A stretch of 64,000 nt of DNA. It comes from Burkholderiaceae bacterium. Lineage in GTDB: Bacteria; Pseudomonadota; Gammaproteobacteria; Burkholderiales; Burkholderiaceae_C. Location: positions 186,001 to 250,000 of the forward strand of contig JAHCKM010000005.1 of the NCBI GenBank assembly GCA_026125795.1, given 5' to 3'. The position numbers and the translations under genes were made by a program. This document shows, one piece after another, positions 16,336 through 27,537 of this stretch. The notes below the pieces were generated by a model. It saw only the letters and a program-made list of their open reading frames with translations, did no database searches and was not told the origin of the DNA. Each line of letters begins with the position of its first letter. Position 1 is the stretch's first letter.

Positions 16336-18369
16336 ATGCAGGATTCCCCGCTGACCGTGGTGCGCGGCGCTTGCCCGCACGATTGTCCCGACACCTGCGC
16401 GCTGCGCGTCACGGTGCAAGACGGCCGTGTGGTCAGAGTGCAGGGCGACCCCGATCACCCGCCGACGCACGGTGCGCTGTGCACCAAGGTGTCGCGCTAT
16501 CACGAGCGCACGCACCATCCGGAGCGCGTGCTGCATCCTTTGAGGCGCGTTGGTCTCAAGGGCAGCGGCCGGTTCGAGCGCATCGCCTGGGATGAAGCGC
16601 TCGCTACCGTTGCGTCCCGGCTGCGCGAGGTCGCCGCGCGCGCTCCCGAAGCCGTGTTGCCGTACAGCTATGCCGGCACGATGGGTCTGGTGCAGGGCGA
16701 GGCGATGGCACTGCGCTTCTTTCACAAGCTGGGCGCGAGCTTTCTCGATCGCACGATCTGCTCCAGCGCGGGCGGCGAGGCGCTGGCCGCCACCTACGGC
16801 GGCAAGATCGGCATGCACCTGGAGCACTATGCCGAGAGCAAGCTGATCGTAATCTGGGGCAGCAACTCGATCACGTCGAACCTGCACTTCTGGACCTTTG
16901 CGCAGCAGGCCAAGCGCAACGGCGCCAAGCTGTGGTGCATCGACCCGCGGCGCACCGAAACCGCGGAAAAATGCCATCGCCATCTGGCCCCGCTTCCTGG
17001 CACCGACGGCGCGTTGGCGCTGGCGCTGATGCACGAGCTGATCACTCGAGGCTGGCTCGATGACGACTACATCGAGCGCCATGTGTCCGGTTTCGACCGG
17101 CTGCGTGCTCGGGCGCTGGAGTGGCCGCCGGAACGCGCCGCCGCCGAGTGCGGCCTGCAGGCCGAGGACATCCGCGAGCTGGCCCGCGAATACGGCAACA
17201 CCCGACCGGCGGCGATCCGGCTCAACTACGGCATGCAACGCGTCGCCGGCGGCGGCAACGCGGCCCGTCTGATCGCGCTGCTGCCATGCCTCACGGGTGC
17301 CTGGCGCCATCGAGCCGGCGGGCTGCTGCTGTCGTCATCGGGCTGGTTCAAGCCCGTGCGCGACGACGCCGCGCTGTACAGGCCCGATCTGCTGGCCGGC
17401 CGCAGGCCGCGCACGATCAACATGAGCACGATCGGCGATGACCTGCTGCGGGAGTCGTCGCCGGAATTCGGCCCCAGGATCGAGGCGCTGGTGGTCTACA
17501 ACAGCAACCCGGTGGCGGTGGCGCCCGAGTCGGCGCGCGTGGTCAAGGGCTTCCAACGCGAAGACCTGTTCACCGTGGTGCTCGAGCACTTCATGACCGA
17601 CACCGCCGACCATGCCGACATCGTGCTGCCGGCGACCACGCAGCTCGAACACCTGGACGTGCACCTGTCGTATGGCCACACGTACGCGATGTGGAACCAT
17701 CCCGCGATCCAGCCGTTGGGCGAAGCCAAGCCCAACTCGCAGATCTTTCGCGAGCTTGCGCAGCGCATGGGCTACACCGAACCATGCTTCGCCGACAGCG
17801 ACGAGCAGCTCGCGCGCGACGCGTTCCCCGGCATCGACCAGGAGGCGCTGCGGCGCGACGGCTGGGTCAAGCTCCCGCTGCCCGAGGCGCCTTTCGCCGA
17901 CGGCGGCTTCCTCACTGCCGACGGCAAGGCGCATGTCGACGCGCCGGGCTATGGTGTGCCCGACTACGTGCCGCCTCACGAAGGCGTGGGTTCGCCGCTG
18001 GCCGCGCGCTATCCGCTGGCGATGATCTCTCCGCCGGCGCGCAACTTCCTCAACTCCAGTTTCGTCAACGTCGCGAGCCTGCGCGATGCTGAGCGCGAGC
18101 CTTTGGTCGAGATGCATCCGCACGACGCGGCAGCACGCGGCGTCGTCGACGGCGCGCTGGTCGAGGTGTTCAACGATCGCGGGCGTTACCACTGCCGCGC
18201 GCGCATAGGCGAGCGTGCGCGGCCCGGCGTGATCAACGGTTTGGGCGTGTGGTGGCGCAAGTTCGGCGTGCGCGGAACCAACGTCAACGAGCTGACCAGC
18301 CAGCGGCTCACTGACATGGGCCGCGGACCCACGTTCTACGACTGCCGCGTTGAGGTGCGGCCCGCGTGA
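16336..18369 (+). CDS. Molybdopterin oxidoreductase with N-terminal [4Fe-4S] cluster
   Basis: 677 aa. A member of the DMSO reductase superfamily (formate dehydrogenase/BisC-like). Cys13, Cys17, Cys21 and Cys49 form a C-x3-C-x3-C-x27-C cluster site. The Mo region has DRTICSSAGGEA near 138-149, and the C-terminal molybdopterin-dinucleotide-binding domain contains PPARNFLNSSF and VEMHPHDAAARG. There is no twin-arginine leader, so the enzyme is probably cytoplasmic. No electron-transfer subunit or chaperone gene is adjacent. The redox partner and substrate are unknown. Confidence 0.88.
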   Translation: MQDSPLTVVRGACPHDCPDTCALRVTVQDGRVVRVQGDPDHPPTHGALCTKVSRYHERTHHPERVLHPLRRVGLKGSGRFERIAWDEALATVASRLREVAARAPEAVLPYSYAGTMGLVQGEAMALRFFHKLGASFLDRTICSSAGGEALAATYGGKIGMHLEHYAESKLIVIWGSNSITSNLHFWTFAQQAKRNGAKLWCIDPRRTETAEKCHRHLAPLPGTDGALALALMHELITRGWLDDDYIERHVSGFDRLRARALEWPPERAAAECGLQAEDIRELAREYGNTRPAAIRLNYGMQRVAGGGNAARLIALLPCLTGAWRHRAGGLLLSSSGWFKPVRDDAALYRPDLLAGRRPRTINMSTIGDDLLRESSPEFGPRIEALVVYNSNPVAVAPESARVVKGFQREDLFTVVLEHFMTDTADHADIVLPATTQLEHLDVHLSYGHTYAMWNHPAIQPLGEAKPNSQIFRELAQRMGYTEPCFADSDEQLARDAFPGIDQEALRRDGWVKLPLPEAPFADGGFLTADGKAHVDAPGYGVPDYVPPHEGVGSPLAARYPLAMISPPARNFLNSSFVNVASLRDAEREPLVEMHPHDAAARGVVDGALVEVFNDRGRYHCRARIGERARPGVINGLGVWWRKFGVRGTNVNELTSQRLTDMGRGPTFYDCRVEVRPA

Positions 18370-18447
18370 GCCGCCGGGCCAATCCCGGCCGGAGCCCCGA
18401 AGCGCACCGCGCGAAGGGTCGTCGATGAGTCGGCCGAGCCCGGTGCC

Positions 18448-19533
18448 GTGCTGCGGCGTGCACTCCTGATGGCGGCACTGGGCAGTGCTGCCGTGGCGCT
18501 GCTGCTGACCGGCACCGTGTGCCTGACCAGCGGCTGCTCGACCGTTGGCTATCTGGGCCAATCGGTGGGTGGCCATCTCGAGCTGATGCAGCGTGCGCGC
18601 CCGGTTGACCAGTGGCTGGCCGACGCCAGCACCGCCGAGAAGCTGAAGCGAAAGCTGGCGCTGTCGCAGAAGATGCGCACATTCGCTGTGCACGAGTTGA
18701 AGCTGCCCGACAACGCCAGCTACACGCGATATGCCGACATCGGCCGCCCCGCTGTCGTGTGGAACGTGGTGGCCACGCCGGAGCTGTCGCTCAAGCTCAA
18801 GACCTGGTGTTTTCCGGTGATGGGCTGCGTGGGCTACCGCGGCTACTTTCAAAAGGCCGGTGCCGACGCGCTCGCCGCCGAGTTGCGTGCGCAGGGGCTG
18901 GAGGTCGACGTCTACGGCGTGCCGGCTTACTCCACGCTCGGCTGGACCAACTGGATGGGCGGCGACCCGCTGCTGTCCACCTTCATCGGCTGGCCCGAAG
19001 GCGAGCTGGCGCGGCTGTTGTTTCACGAGCTGGCGCACCAGGTGGCGTACGCCAGCGACGACACCGCGTTCAACGAGTCGTTCGCGGTCGCGGTGGAGCG
19101 CATCGGCGGCAATCGCTGGCTAGCGCAAGAGGGCGATGCGCAGGCGCTGCGCGACTTCGAGGCCACGCAGCAGCGGCGCGAGGCCTTTCGCGCGCTAACG
19201 CTGCGCGCTCGCAGCGCGCTCGACGCGCTGTATCGGGACGCCGACCTCGACGATGCGGCCAAGCGTCAGCGCAAGGCCGAGGTGTTCGCGCAGATGCGCG
19301 CCGACTACGCCACGCTGAAGGCCGGCTGGGGCGGCCATGCCGGTTATGACGGCTTCATCGCCCGCGCCAACAACGCGTCGCTCGCCGTGCAGGGCGCCTA
19401 CAACGATCTGGTGCCGCACTTCGAGCGCCTGTTTGAACGCGGCGGGCGCGATTTCGACAAGTTCTATGCCGAGGTCAAGCGTTTGGCCGCATTGCCGAAG
19501 GACCAGCGCCACGCCACACTGCGCGCTCCATGA
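18448..19533 (+). CDS. Predicted aminopeptidase, zinc lipoprotein (COG4324 type)
   Basis: 361 aa with a GTG start. The N-terminal hydrophobic stretch ends in LTSGC, with Cys30 as a likely lipidation site. The metalloprotease motif HELAH (His193, Glu194, His197) is followed by Glu210 in FNESFA, a probable third zinc ligand. It matches the family of predicted aminopeptidases widespread in proteobacteria. Asp/Arg-rich helices follow. It is probably anchored in the envelope facing the periplasm. It starts 78 nt after the molybdopterin enzyme and ends 17 nt before the PHA-system gene, so co-transcription is possible. Confidence 0.82.
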   Translation: MLRRALLMAALGSAAVALLLTGTVCLTSGCSTVGYLGQSVGGHLELMQRARPVDQWLADASTAEKLKRKLALSQKMRTFAVHELKLPDNASYTRYADIGRPAVVWNVVATPELSLKLKTWCFPVMGCVGYRGYFQKAGADALAAELRAQGLEVDVYGVPAYSTLGWTNWMGGDPLLSTFIGWPEGELARLLFHELAHQVAYASDDTAFNESFAVAVERIGGNRWLAQEGDAQALRDFEATQQRREAFRALTLRARSALDALYRDADLDDAAKRQRKAEVFAQMRADYATLKAGWGGHAGYDGFIARANNASLAVQGAYNDLVPHFERLFERGGRDFDKFYAEVKRLAALPKDQRHATLRAP

Positions 19534-19550
19534 GGACATGTTGAGAGGCC

Positions 19551-19877
19551 ATGCCCGACATCAAGATCCACCGCAAGCACACGCTCGGACTGGCCAAGGC
19601 GCGCAAGGTCGCCTGGGCCTGGGCTGAAGACGTGGAGAAAAAGTTCGATATGGAGTGCACCGTGATCGAAGGCGACTTCAGCGACACGGTGCAGTTCACG
19701 CGCGCCGGCGTCAACGGCCAGCTGATCGTGGCGGCCGATCACTTCGACCTGAACGCCAAGCTCGGCCTTTTGCTCGGCGCGTTCGCCAGGACGATCGAAG
19801 CCGAGATCGAGAAAAACCTCGACGGCCTGCTCGGCAAGGCTGGTGCCGACAAGAAGCCGGCCGCCAGGAAGAAGTGA
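19551..19877 (+). CDS. Polyhydroxyalkanoic acid system family protein
   Basis: 108 aa. Resembles the small PHA_gran_rgn family found in PHA-making proteobacteria. It starts MPDIKIHRKHTLGLAKARKVA, a typical opening, and has DFSDTVQFTRAGVNGQL in the middle. The C-terminus is lysine/alanine-rich (KKPAARKK). The family is thought to be connected with storage-granule formation or its regulation, but its molecular role is not settled. Neighbours include an acyl-CoA-binding protein and a WS/DGAT acyltransferase, which supports a storage-lipid context. Confidence 0.82.
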   Translation: MPDIKIHRKHTLGLAKARKVAWAWAEDVEKKFDMECTVIEGDFSDTVQFTRAGVNGQLIVAADHFDLNAKLGLLLGAFARTIEAEIEKNLDGLLGKAGADKKPAARKK

Positions 19878-19898
19878 GTCGCGGCCGCGCCGCGCCGG

Positions 19899-20153
19899 TC
19901 ACTTCAACGACTCGATCAGGTCGACGTATTCCTGCATCGCCGCGTCGGCGCTCTTGCCCTTGACGCCGTTCCAGGCGTCCCACTTGGCGCGGCCCACCAT
20001 GTCGGAGAAACCGGGTCGCTTGCCTTCCACGTCGCCTGCCGTGGCCTGCTTGTACAGCGCGTATATCTGCAGCAGCGTGGCGTTGTCGGGTTTCTCGGGC
20101 AGGCTCTTGCTCTCGGCAACGGCCTTTTCGAAGGCGGCTTTCAGGTTGGCCAT
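19899..20153 (-). CDS. Acyl-CoA-binding protein
   Basis: 84 aa, a full-length ACBP four-helix domain. It binds long-chain acyl-CoA esters and serves as a cytosolic pool or carrier. Conserved features are LQIYALYKQATAGDV, the KRPGFSDMVGRAKWDAW stretch (acyl-CoA contacts at Tyr and Lys), and YVDLIESL near the end. ACBPs are common in eukaryotes but scattered in bacteria. It lies between the PHA-system protein (convergent) and the WS/DGAT gene (divergent), so acyl-CoA supply to storage-lipid synthesis is a reasonable inference. Confidence 0.92.
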   Translation of the reverse strand: MANLKAAFEKAVAESKSLPEKPDNATLLQIYALYKQATAGDVEGKRPGFSDMVGRAKWDAWNGVKGKSADAAMQEYVDLIESLK

Positions 20154-20245
20154 GGCGTGTCCTCTTCGGGCTTCTTGCGGTTGACGGGCGCGATCTTAGC
20201 CACCATCGTTGCACCCGCCCGCACACCGCCGCAAGGAGAAACCCG

Positions 20246-21673
20246 ATGCCCCCCGCAGCCGCCGAACGCATGTCGCGAGTGGATACCGCGTGGCTGCGCA
20301 TGGACAACGACGTCAACCTGATGATGATTGTCGGCGTGTGGCTGCTCGAGCCCGCGCTGGAGTACGAGCAGCTCTGCCAGCGCGTGGCGGCCAGGCTGCT
20401 GCGTTATGACCGGTTCAGGCAAAAGGTGGTGCAAGACGCGGTCGGCGCGCAATGGGTCGACGACGACACGTTCGACATCCACCGCCACGTGGTGCGCGAG
20501 AAGCTGGTGCGTCGCAAGGGGCACGGCGAGCGCGCCGCGCTGCAGGCGCTGTGCGGCAAGCTGGCCACGCAGCCGCTCGATCCGGCGCGGCCGCTGTGGC
20601 AGTTTCACCTGGTCGATGGCTACGAGGGCGGCTCGGCGCTGATCGTGCGCATCCACCACTGCATCGGCGACGGCATTGCGTTGATCTCGGTGGCGCTGTC
20701 GATCACCGACGGAGGCAACGACCCGCCTGTGCGCAAGAAGCGCGCCGCGCCCGATGCCGAAGGGGACTGGCTGTCCGATGCGGTGATCCAGCCGCTCACC
20801 GGCATCGCGGTCAAGGCGCTGGGCATGACGGGCGAAGGCGTGGCGCGCTCGATGGAAGTGTTGTCGCAGCCGCAGCAGCTCCTGGGTTCGGTGGAGATCG
20901 CGCGTGTGGGCTACCAGGTGCTCGGCGACGTGGCCGCATTGGCGCTGATGCCCGACGATTCCCCCACACGGCTCAAGGGCGTGCCGGCCGGCGACAAGCG
21001 CGTGGCATGGAACGAGCCGCTGCCGCTCGATGCGGTCAAGACGATCAGCAAGGGCCTCAACTGCTCGATCAATGACGTGCTGCTGTCGTGCGTGGCGGGG
21101 GCGATCGGGCAGTATCTGCGCGAACGAGGCGACGATCCCACTGGGCAGGAGATCCGCGCGATGGTGCCCGTGAACCTGCGCCCGCTCGACCAGGCTTGGC
21201 AACTGGGCAACAAGTTCGGCCTTGCGCCGCTGGTGTTGCCGATCGGCATCCACAACCCGATCGAACGTGTGTACGCGGTGCGCCAGCGCATGAGCGAGCT
21301 CAAGGGCAGCTACCAGCCGCTGCTGGCGTTTGCCGTGCTCGCGATCGCCGGGCTGATGATCAAGCCGGTGCAGGACGCGATCCTGAACCTATTTGCCAAG
21401 AAGGCGACCGCCGTGATGACCAACGTTCCCGGCCCGCAAAAGCCGCTGACGTTCTGCGGCTCGACGATCCGCCAGACCATGTTCTGGGTGCCGGCATCGG
21501 GGCACATCGGCGTGGGCGTGTCGATCTTGAGCTATGCAGGTGGCGTGCAGTTCGGCCTCATGACCGACAGCCGGTTGTGCCCCGACCCGCAGACGATCAT
21601 CGATCGTTTCCAGCCGGAGTTCGACAAGCTGCTGCTGGTGACGTTGATGCTGCCCTGGGGCCCGGACGAGTAG
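20246..21673 (+). CDS. Wax ester synthase/diacylglycerol O-acyltransferase (WS/DGAT)
   Basis: 475 aa. Transfers acyl groups from acyl-CoA to long-chain alcohols or diacylglycerol, making wax esters or triacylglycerol. The catalytic motif HHCIGDG (HHxxxDG) is at residues 137-143, PLW is at 116-118, and the MSRVDTAWLRM opening is typical. The C-terminal DUF1298-type region contains TNVPGPQKPLTFCG. An AGGAGA ribosome site precedes the ATG. Its stop codon directly abuts the stop of the convergent TPR gene. Some family members have little in vitro activity, so the product remains to be shown. Confidence 0.92.
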   Translation: MPPAAAERMSRVDTAWLRMDNDVNLMMIVGVWLLEPALEYEQLCQRVAARLLRYDRFRQKVVQDAVGAQWVDDDTFDIHRHVVREKLVRRKGHGERAALQALCGKLATQPLDPARPLWQFHLVDGYEGGSALIVRIHHCIGDGIALISVALSITDGGNDPPVRKKRAAPDAEGDWLSDAVIQPLTGIAVKALGMTGEGVARSMEVLSQPQQLLGSVEIARVGYQVLGDVAALALMPDDSPTRLKGVPAGDKRVAWNEPLPLDAVKTISKGLNCSINDVLLSCVAGAIGQYLRERGDDPTGQEIRAMVPVNLRPLDQAWQLGNKFGLAPLVLPIGIHNPIERVYAVRQRMSELKGSYQPLLAFAVLAIAGLMIKPVQDAILNLFAKKATAVMTNVPGPQKPLTFCGSTIRQTMFWVPASGHIGVGVSILSYAGGVQFGLMTDSRLCPDPQTIIDRFQPEFDKLLLVTLMLPWGPDE

Positions 21674-22447
21674 CTACTCCTCCAACTCGGCCTTGGCCAT
21701 CTCCACGTCGAGCCGCTCCATCGCGTCGAGCGGCTCGCAGCCGGCGGCCTCGGCGTAGAGCTTTTCGGCCTCCTTCATTCTCTTGTCGCCTTCGAGCATC
21801 ACCAGCCCATTGGCGTATTCGACGCGTGCGATCGCGCTGGCCGGGTTGAGCTTGAGCGCCTGCTGGTACATCTTCAATCCGGTCGCGGCGTCGGCACCTT
21901 GCGTCTTGCCGAGCAGCTTGCCGACCTTGTCGATCACCTCGGCATGGAAGGCCCCGAGGGCGATGTGCGCGTCGGCGTGTTTGGGGGCCAGCTTGATCGT
22001 GGTTTCCAGCGCGCCCTTGACCTTGCTGCCCAGACCCTGCGCCAGCGCCTTGGCCACGCTGATGCCCTGGCTGTAGCGGCCGAGCGCATATGCCATCCAG
22101 TAGTACGCGTTCGGATTCTTGGCATCGGCCTTCTGCTGCGCCTCGGCGCGTTCGGCCACCTCGAGAAACAGCGCCAGCTTGTTCTTCTCGCTCTTCTCCA
22201 GGTAGTTGGCGTAGATCGCCTGCGCCTTGTTGGCCGCCGTGATGCCGGCGCCGCCCGCCTTGAGACCCGCCTCGCACGCCTTCTGGAACTCGCCGGCGTG
22301 GAACAACGCCCATGCGGCCAGCACCTTGTCGTCCTTGGGCAGCGGCTCGGCGTCGCCGGCATGCAGACGAGCCCAGTTCTTCTTCAATGCCGCGGCGTCA
22401 TAGGTGTAGTCGGCGCTGCCGTACGGAAAGGTGGTCCATTTGGCCAT
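21674..22447 (-). CDS. TPR-type hypothetical protein
   Basis: 257 aa. No enzyme motif is recognised. The sequence has helical repeat character: AKNPNAYYWMAYALGRYSQG, APKHADAHIALGAFHAEV and LNPASAIARVEYANGLV are TPR-like units at about residues 110-215. There is no signal peptide, which suggests a cytoplasmic scaffold protein. It is convergent with the WS/DGAT gene with no spacer and is followed 39 nt later by a TetR-type regulator on the same strand. A link to lipid storage is only positional. Confidence 0.75.
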   Translation of the reverse strand: MAKWTTFPYGSADYTYDAAALKKNWARLHAGDAEPLPKDDKVLAAWALFHAGEFQKACEAGLKAGGAGITAANKAQAIYANYLEKSEKNKLALFLEVAERAEAQQKADAKNPNAYYWMAYALGRYSQGISVAKALAQGLGSKVKGALETTIKLAPKHADAHIALGAFHAEVIDKVGKLLGKTQGADAATGLKMYQQALKLNPASAIARVEYANGLVMLEGDKRMKEAEKLYAEAAGCEPLDAMERLDVEMAKAELEE

Positions 22448-22486
22448 CGGTTTGTCTCCTCGGTGGAATTCGTTTGCTGGGGCGCG

Positions 22487-23158
22487 TCAGCGCGTCGCGG
22501 CATTGTCTCGATAGGCACCGGCCAGCGCCATCAGGTGTTCACGCGCGGCGGGCTCCAGGTACGGCAGCAGCAGGCTCAGCACGTGGAACGCACCGCGGTT
22601 CAACGCCGCAGCGGCGCTCTCGGGCTCGAGCGCGTGGCGCGGATCGCGCACGTATTCGTAGCTGAGCCAGTAGGTGAGGACCACCACCATCGCATGCGAC
22701 ACCGACGCGCTCCCCGGTGCTGAGGCCATGGCACGGCCGCGAGCCAGCCCGTCGAGCATCGATTGCAGCGCGCGCGCCTTGCCCTGCAGCGCCGCCTGGA
22801 AGTGGGTTTCGAGGCGGCGGTTCTTGCTGAGCAGGTCGTTCAGGTCGCGATACAGGAAGCGGTAACTCCAGATCAGCTCGAACAGCATGTGCACGAACAA
22901 CCAGGCATCCTCGACGTTGCGCACGCTGTCGGCAGCGCCGAGCAGTTCGCCGAGCGCACGCTCGTAGCGATCGACCAGCGCGTTGATCAGCTCGTCCTTG
23001 GCTGGGTAGTGGTAGTACAGGTTCCCCGGGCTGATGTTGAGCTCGGCCGAGATCGCGGTGGTGCTGACGTTGGGCTCGCCGAAGCGGTTGAACATCTCGA
23101 GCGTGATCTCAAGGATGCGTTCGGCGGTGCGGCGGGGCTTCTTCTTTTCGGCTGCCAT
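22487..23158 (-). CDS. TetR/AcrR family transcriptional regulator
   Basis: 223 aa. The N-terminal helix-turn-helix spans about residues 9-55: RTAERILEITLEMFNRFGE, then VSTTAISAELNISPGNLYYHYPAKDEL, the canonical TetR recognition helix. The C-terminal ligand domain has FELIWSYRFLYRDLNDLLSKN. The open frame extends 37 codons upstream, but the ATG at 23158 gives the usual short basic N-terminus (MAAEKKKPRR). It may control the adjacent TPR and WS/DGAT genes or the divergent ABC exporter. The ligand is unknown, and I saw no clear operator in the spacer. Confidence 0.88.
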   Translation of the reverse strand: MAAEKKKPRRTAERILEITLEMFNRFGEPNVSTTAISAELNISPGNLYYHYPAKDELINALVDRYERALGELLGAADSVRNVEDAWLFVHMLFELIWSYRFLYRDLNDLLSKNRRLETHFQAALQGKARALQSMLDGLARGRAMASAPGSASVSHAMVVVLTYWLSYEYVRDPRHALEPESAAAALNRGAFHVLSLLLPYLEPAAREHLMALAGAYRDNAATR

Positions 23159-23215
23159 GGCGGCGCATTCTTGCACCGGCCCACGCGCGCCGCCCTGCCT
23201 ACAATCCCGACGGAT

Positions 23216-23300
23216 GGGTCGACCCCCAAGCTCATTTTCTTCGCTTCGCCCGTCGCCCGGCGGAGCCACAACGCTCCCCTTGGTGGCTCATCGGGTGCGT
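23216..23300. repeat. GC-rich intergenic repeat upstream of the ABC-2 exporter
   Basis: Contains the palindrome GGGTCGACCC, a CCCCCAAGCTC block, a CTTCGCTTCGCCC stretch and CGCTCCCCTTGG. The blocks resemble those at 88-153 and 31851-31893. It lies between the divergent TetR and ABC ATPase genes. Its function is unknown. Confidence 0.4.
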
Positions 23301-23331
23301 CACCGCTTGCGCGCGGCCGGGCGCCGCTGAC

Positions 23332-24279
<948 letters not shown>

Positions 24280-25011
24280 GCGTGGCCGCGTAGCCGGGCG
24301 CAGTGGGCTCGTGCATGAAGTAGGCGTACACCTGATACCAACTGGCCCCGGCCAGCCGGTCGGCCCATTGCGCAAGATCGGCGTCGCTGTAGTGCTCCAG
24401 GCGCAGGCGCACGTAGCCCCAAGGCGCGGTTTCCAACAGAGGCGGCGGTGTGTTGTCCTCGCGTTCCGAGAAGCACAACGATGCACTGGCCCCTTTCAAC
24501 GCCGAGTACACCTCGTCGTCGAACCAGCTGTTGTGGCGAAACTCGAACGCCGCACGATGGTTCGCCGGCAACAACGCAAGGAACGCCTGCAGCCGCGGCA
24601 CGTCCTTCCTGAGCATCGGAGGCAACTGGAACAGCACGGCGCCGAGCTTGTCGCCGAGCGCGGCGAGATTGCCGTACAGGTACTGCAGCGAATCGGCGAC
24701 CGCGTCCACCTTGAGCCGCCCGTCGTGCGTGATGCGCCGAGACGCCTTGATCGCGAAGCGGAACGCCGGCGGCGTGCAGTCGTGCCACCGGGTGAGCACC
24801 TCGCGGCTCGGCATGCGGTAGAAGGTGTTGTTGATCTCCACCGTCGGCAGGTGCCTGGCATAGAAGTCGAGCATCTCGTCGGCCGGCAGGTCGGCGGGAT
24901 AGAACGGCCCTTTCCATTCCTTGAACGCATAGCCGCTGGCGCCGGCCCACAGCCACGGAGTGTCGTTCGGTGCATGAGCGGCTTGTGTTGCCATGCTGCT
25001 ATCGTGCCACC

Positions 25012-25782
25012 ATGACCGCCATGTCGCTCACCGGCAGCCGGACGCTGCTGTACAAGGAGGTGCTGCGCTTCTGGAAGGTGGCGTTCCAGACCGTCGCCGC
25101 GCCGGTGCTAACAGCGGTGCTGTACCTGCTGATCTTCGGCCACGTGCTGGAGAACCGTGTCGAGGCCTTCCCCGGTGTGGGCTACACCAGCTTCCTGATC
25201 CCGGGGCTGGTGATGATGAGCGTGCTGCAGAACGCGTTCGCCAACGCGAGCTCGTCGCTGATCCAGAGCAAGATCACCGGCAACCTGGTGTTCCTGCTGC
25301 TGACGCCGCTGTCGCCCACGGCTTGGTTCGTCGCCTATGTGGGCGCAGCGGTGCTGCGTGGGCTGGTGGTGGGCGCTGGCGTGCTTTCGGTCACCATCTG
25401 GTTCGCGCCGCCGACGCTTGCCGAGCCATGGTGGATCGTCGTCTTCGCGGTGCTTGGCGCCGGCATGATGGGCTCGCTCGGCATCATCGCCGGGCTGTGG
25501 GCCGAGAAATTCGATCAGATGGCCGCGTTCCAGAACTTCATCATCATGCCGATGACGTTTCTGTCCGGCGTGTTCTATTCGGTGCACTCGCTGCCCGATA
25601 CCTGGCAGGCGGTGAGCCACCTCAACCCGTTCTTCTACATGACCGACGGCTTTCGCCGCGGTTTCTTCGGCGTGAGCGATGTGCCGCCGTTGGTGAGCCT
25701 GGTCGTGGTGGTTACCGGCTTTGCGATCGTGGCCGGCATCGCGCTGCGCTTGCTGCACACCGGCTACAAGGTGCGGTACTGA
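25012..25782 (+). CDS. ABC-2 type exporter, permease (YadH-like)
   Basis: 256 aa. Six hydrophobic segments are visible, from about residues 20-42 to the last near 228-248, as in ABC-2 permeases. Motifs include GVGYTSFLIPGLVMMSVLQNAF, FLLLTPLSP and the late LNPFFYMTDGFRRGFFG, which is typical of YadH. The ATG at 25012 (MTAMSL) is preferred over an upstream in-frame start that would overlap the divergent DUF72 gene. It pairs with the ATPase at 23332. The substrate (drug, lipid or polysaccharide) is unknown. Confidence 0.92.
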   Translation: MTAMSLTGSRTLLYKEVLRFWKVAFQTVAAPVLTAVLYLLIFGHVLENRVEAFPGVGYTSFLIPGLVMMSVLQNAFANASSSLIQSKITGNLVFLLLTPLSPTAWFVAYVGAAVLRGLVVGAGVLSVTIWFAPPTLAEPWWIVVFAVLGAGMMGSLGIIAGLWAEKFDQMAAFQNFIIMPMTFLSGVFYSVHSLPDTWQAVSHLNPFFYMTDGFRRGFFGVSDVPPLVSLVVVVTGFAIVAGIALRLLHTGYKVRY

Positions 25783-25875
25783 GGGTCAGGCCTGCGCCGA
25801 AGCCCGGCCCGCCCTTCGCGGGGTCGAGGAACTTGGCAGCGCGGCCCTGCGCTGCTTGAGGCGATAATTCAGGCC

Positions 25876-26145
25876 ATGTCAGACCCCACCGCCGAAGACG
25901 TGCGCCGCTACATCGCGGACGGTCTGGCCTGCGAGCACCTCGAGGTGGAAGGCGATGGGCGGCACTTCTTCGCCACCATCGTGTCGGCCGCTTTCGATGG
26001 GCAGCCGCGCGTGCGGCGCCATCAAAAGGTGTATGCGGCGTTGGGCGATAGAATGCGCGAGCAGATTCACGCCCTGTCGATGAAGACGCTCACCCCCGCC
26101 GAATGGGCCGCTGAGAACCAGCGGTCGCAACACGACCACCATTAA
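25876..26145 (+). CDS. ibaG: BolA family protein (IbaG-like)
   Basis: 89 aa. BolA/IbaG proteins pair with monothiol glutaredoxins in iron-sulfur trafficking. The fold signature is visible: EHLEVEGDGRHFFATIVSAAF, then RVRRHQKVYAALGDRMREQIHALSMKT, with the conserved His in RRHQKVY. The C-terminus is His-rich. It lies just upstream of murA, as in many Beta- and Gammaproteobacteria, where this copy is called IbaG/YrbA. I call it ibaG on position and length; plain BolA cannot be excluded. Confidence 0.88.
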   Translation: MSDPTAEDVRRYIADGLACEHLEVEGDGRHFFATIVSAAFDGQPRVRRHQKVYAALGDRMREQIHALSMKTLTPAEWAAENQRSQHDHH

Positions 26146-26197
26146 GGCCGTCCGCGGCGTTGGCTGCGGAGGGATGGTGGCGTGGCCGCGAGGCTGA

Positions 26198-27517
<1,320 letters not shown>

Positions 27518-27537
27518 GCGCCGCAGGGGGCAACAAC

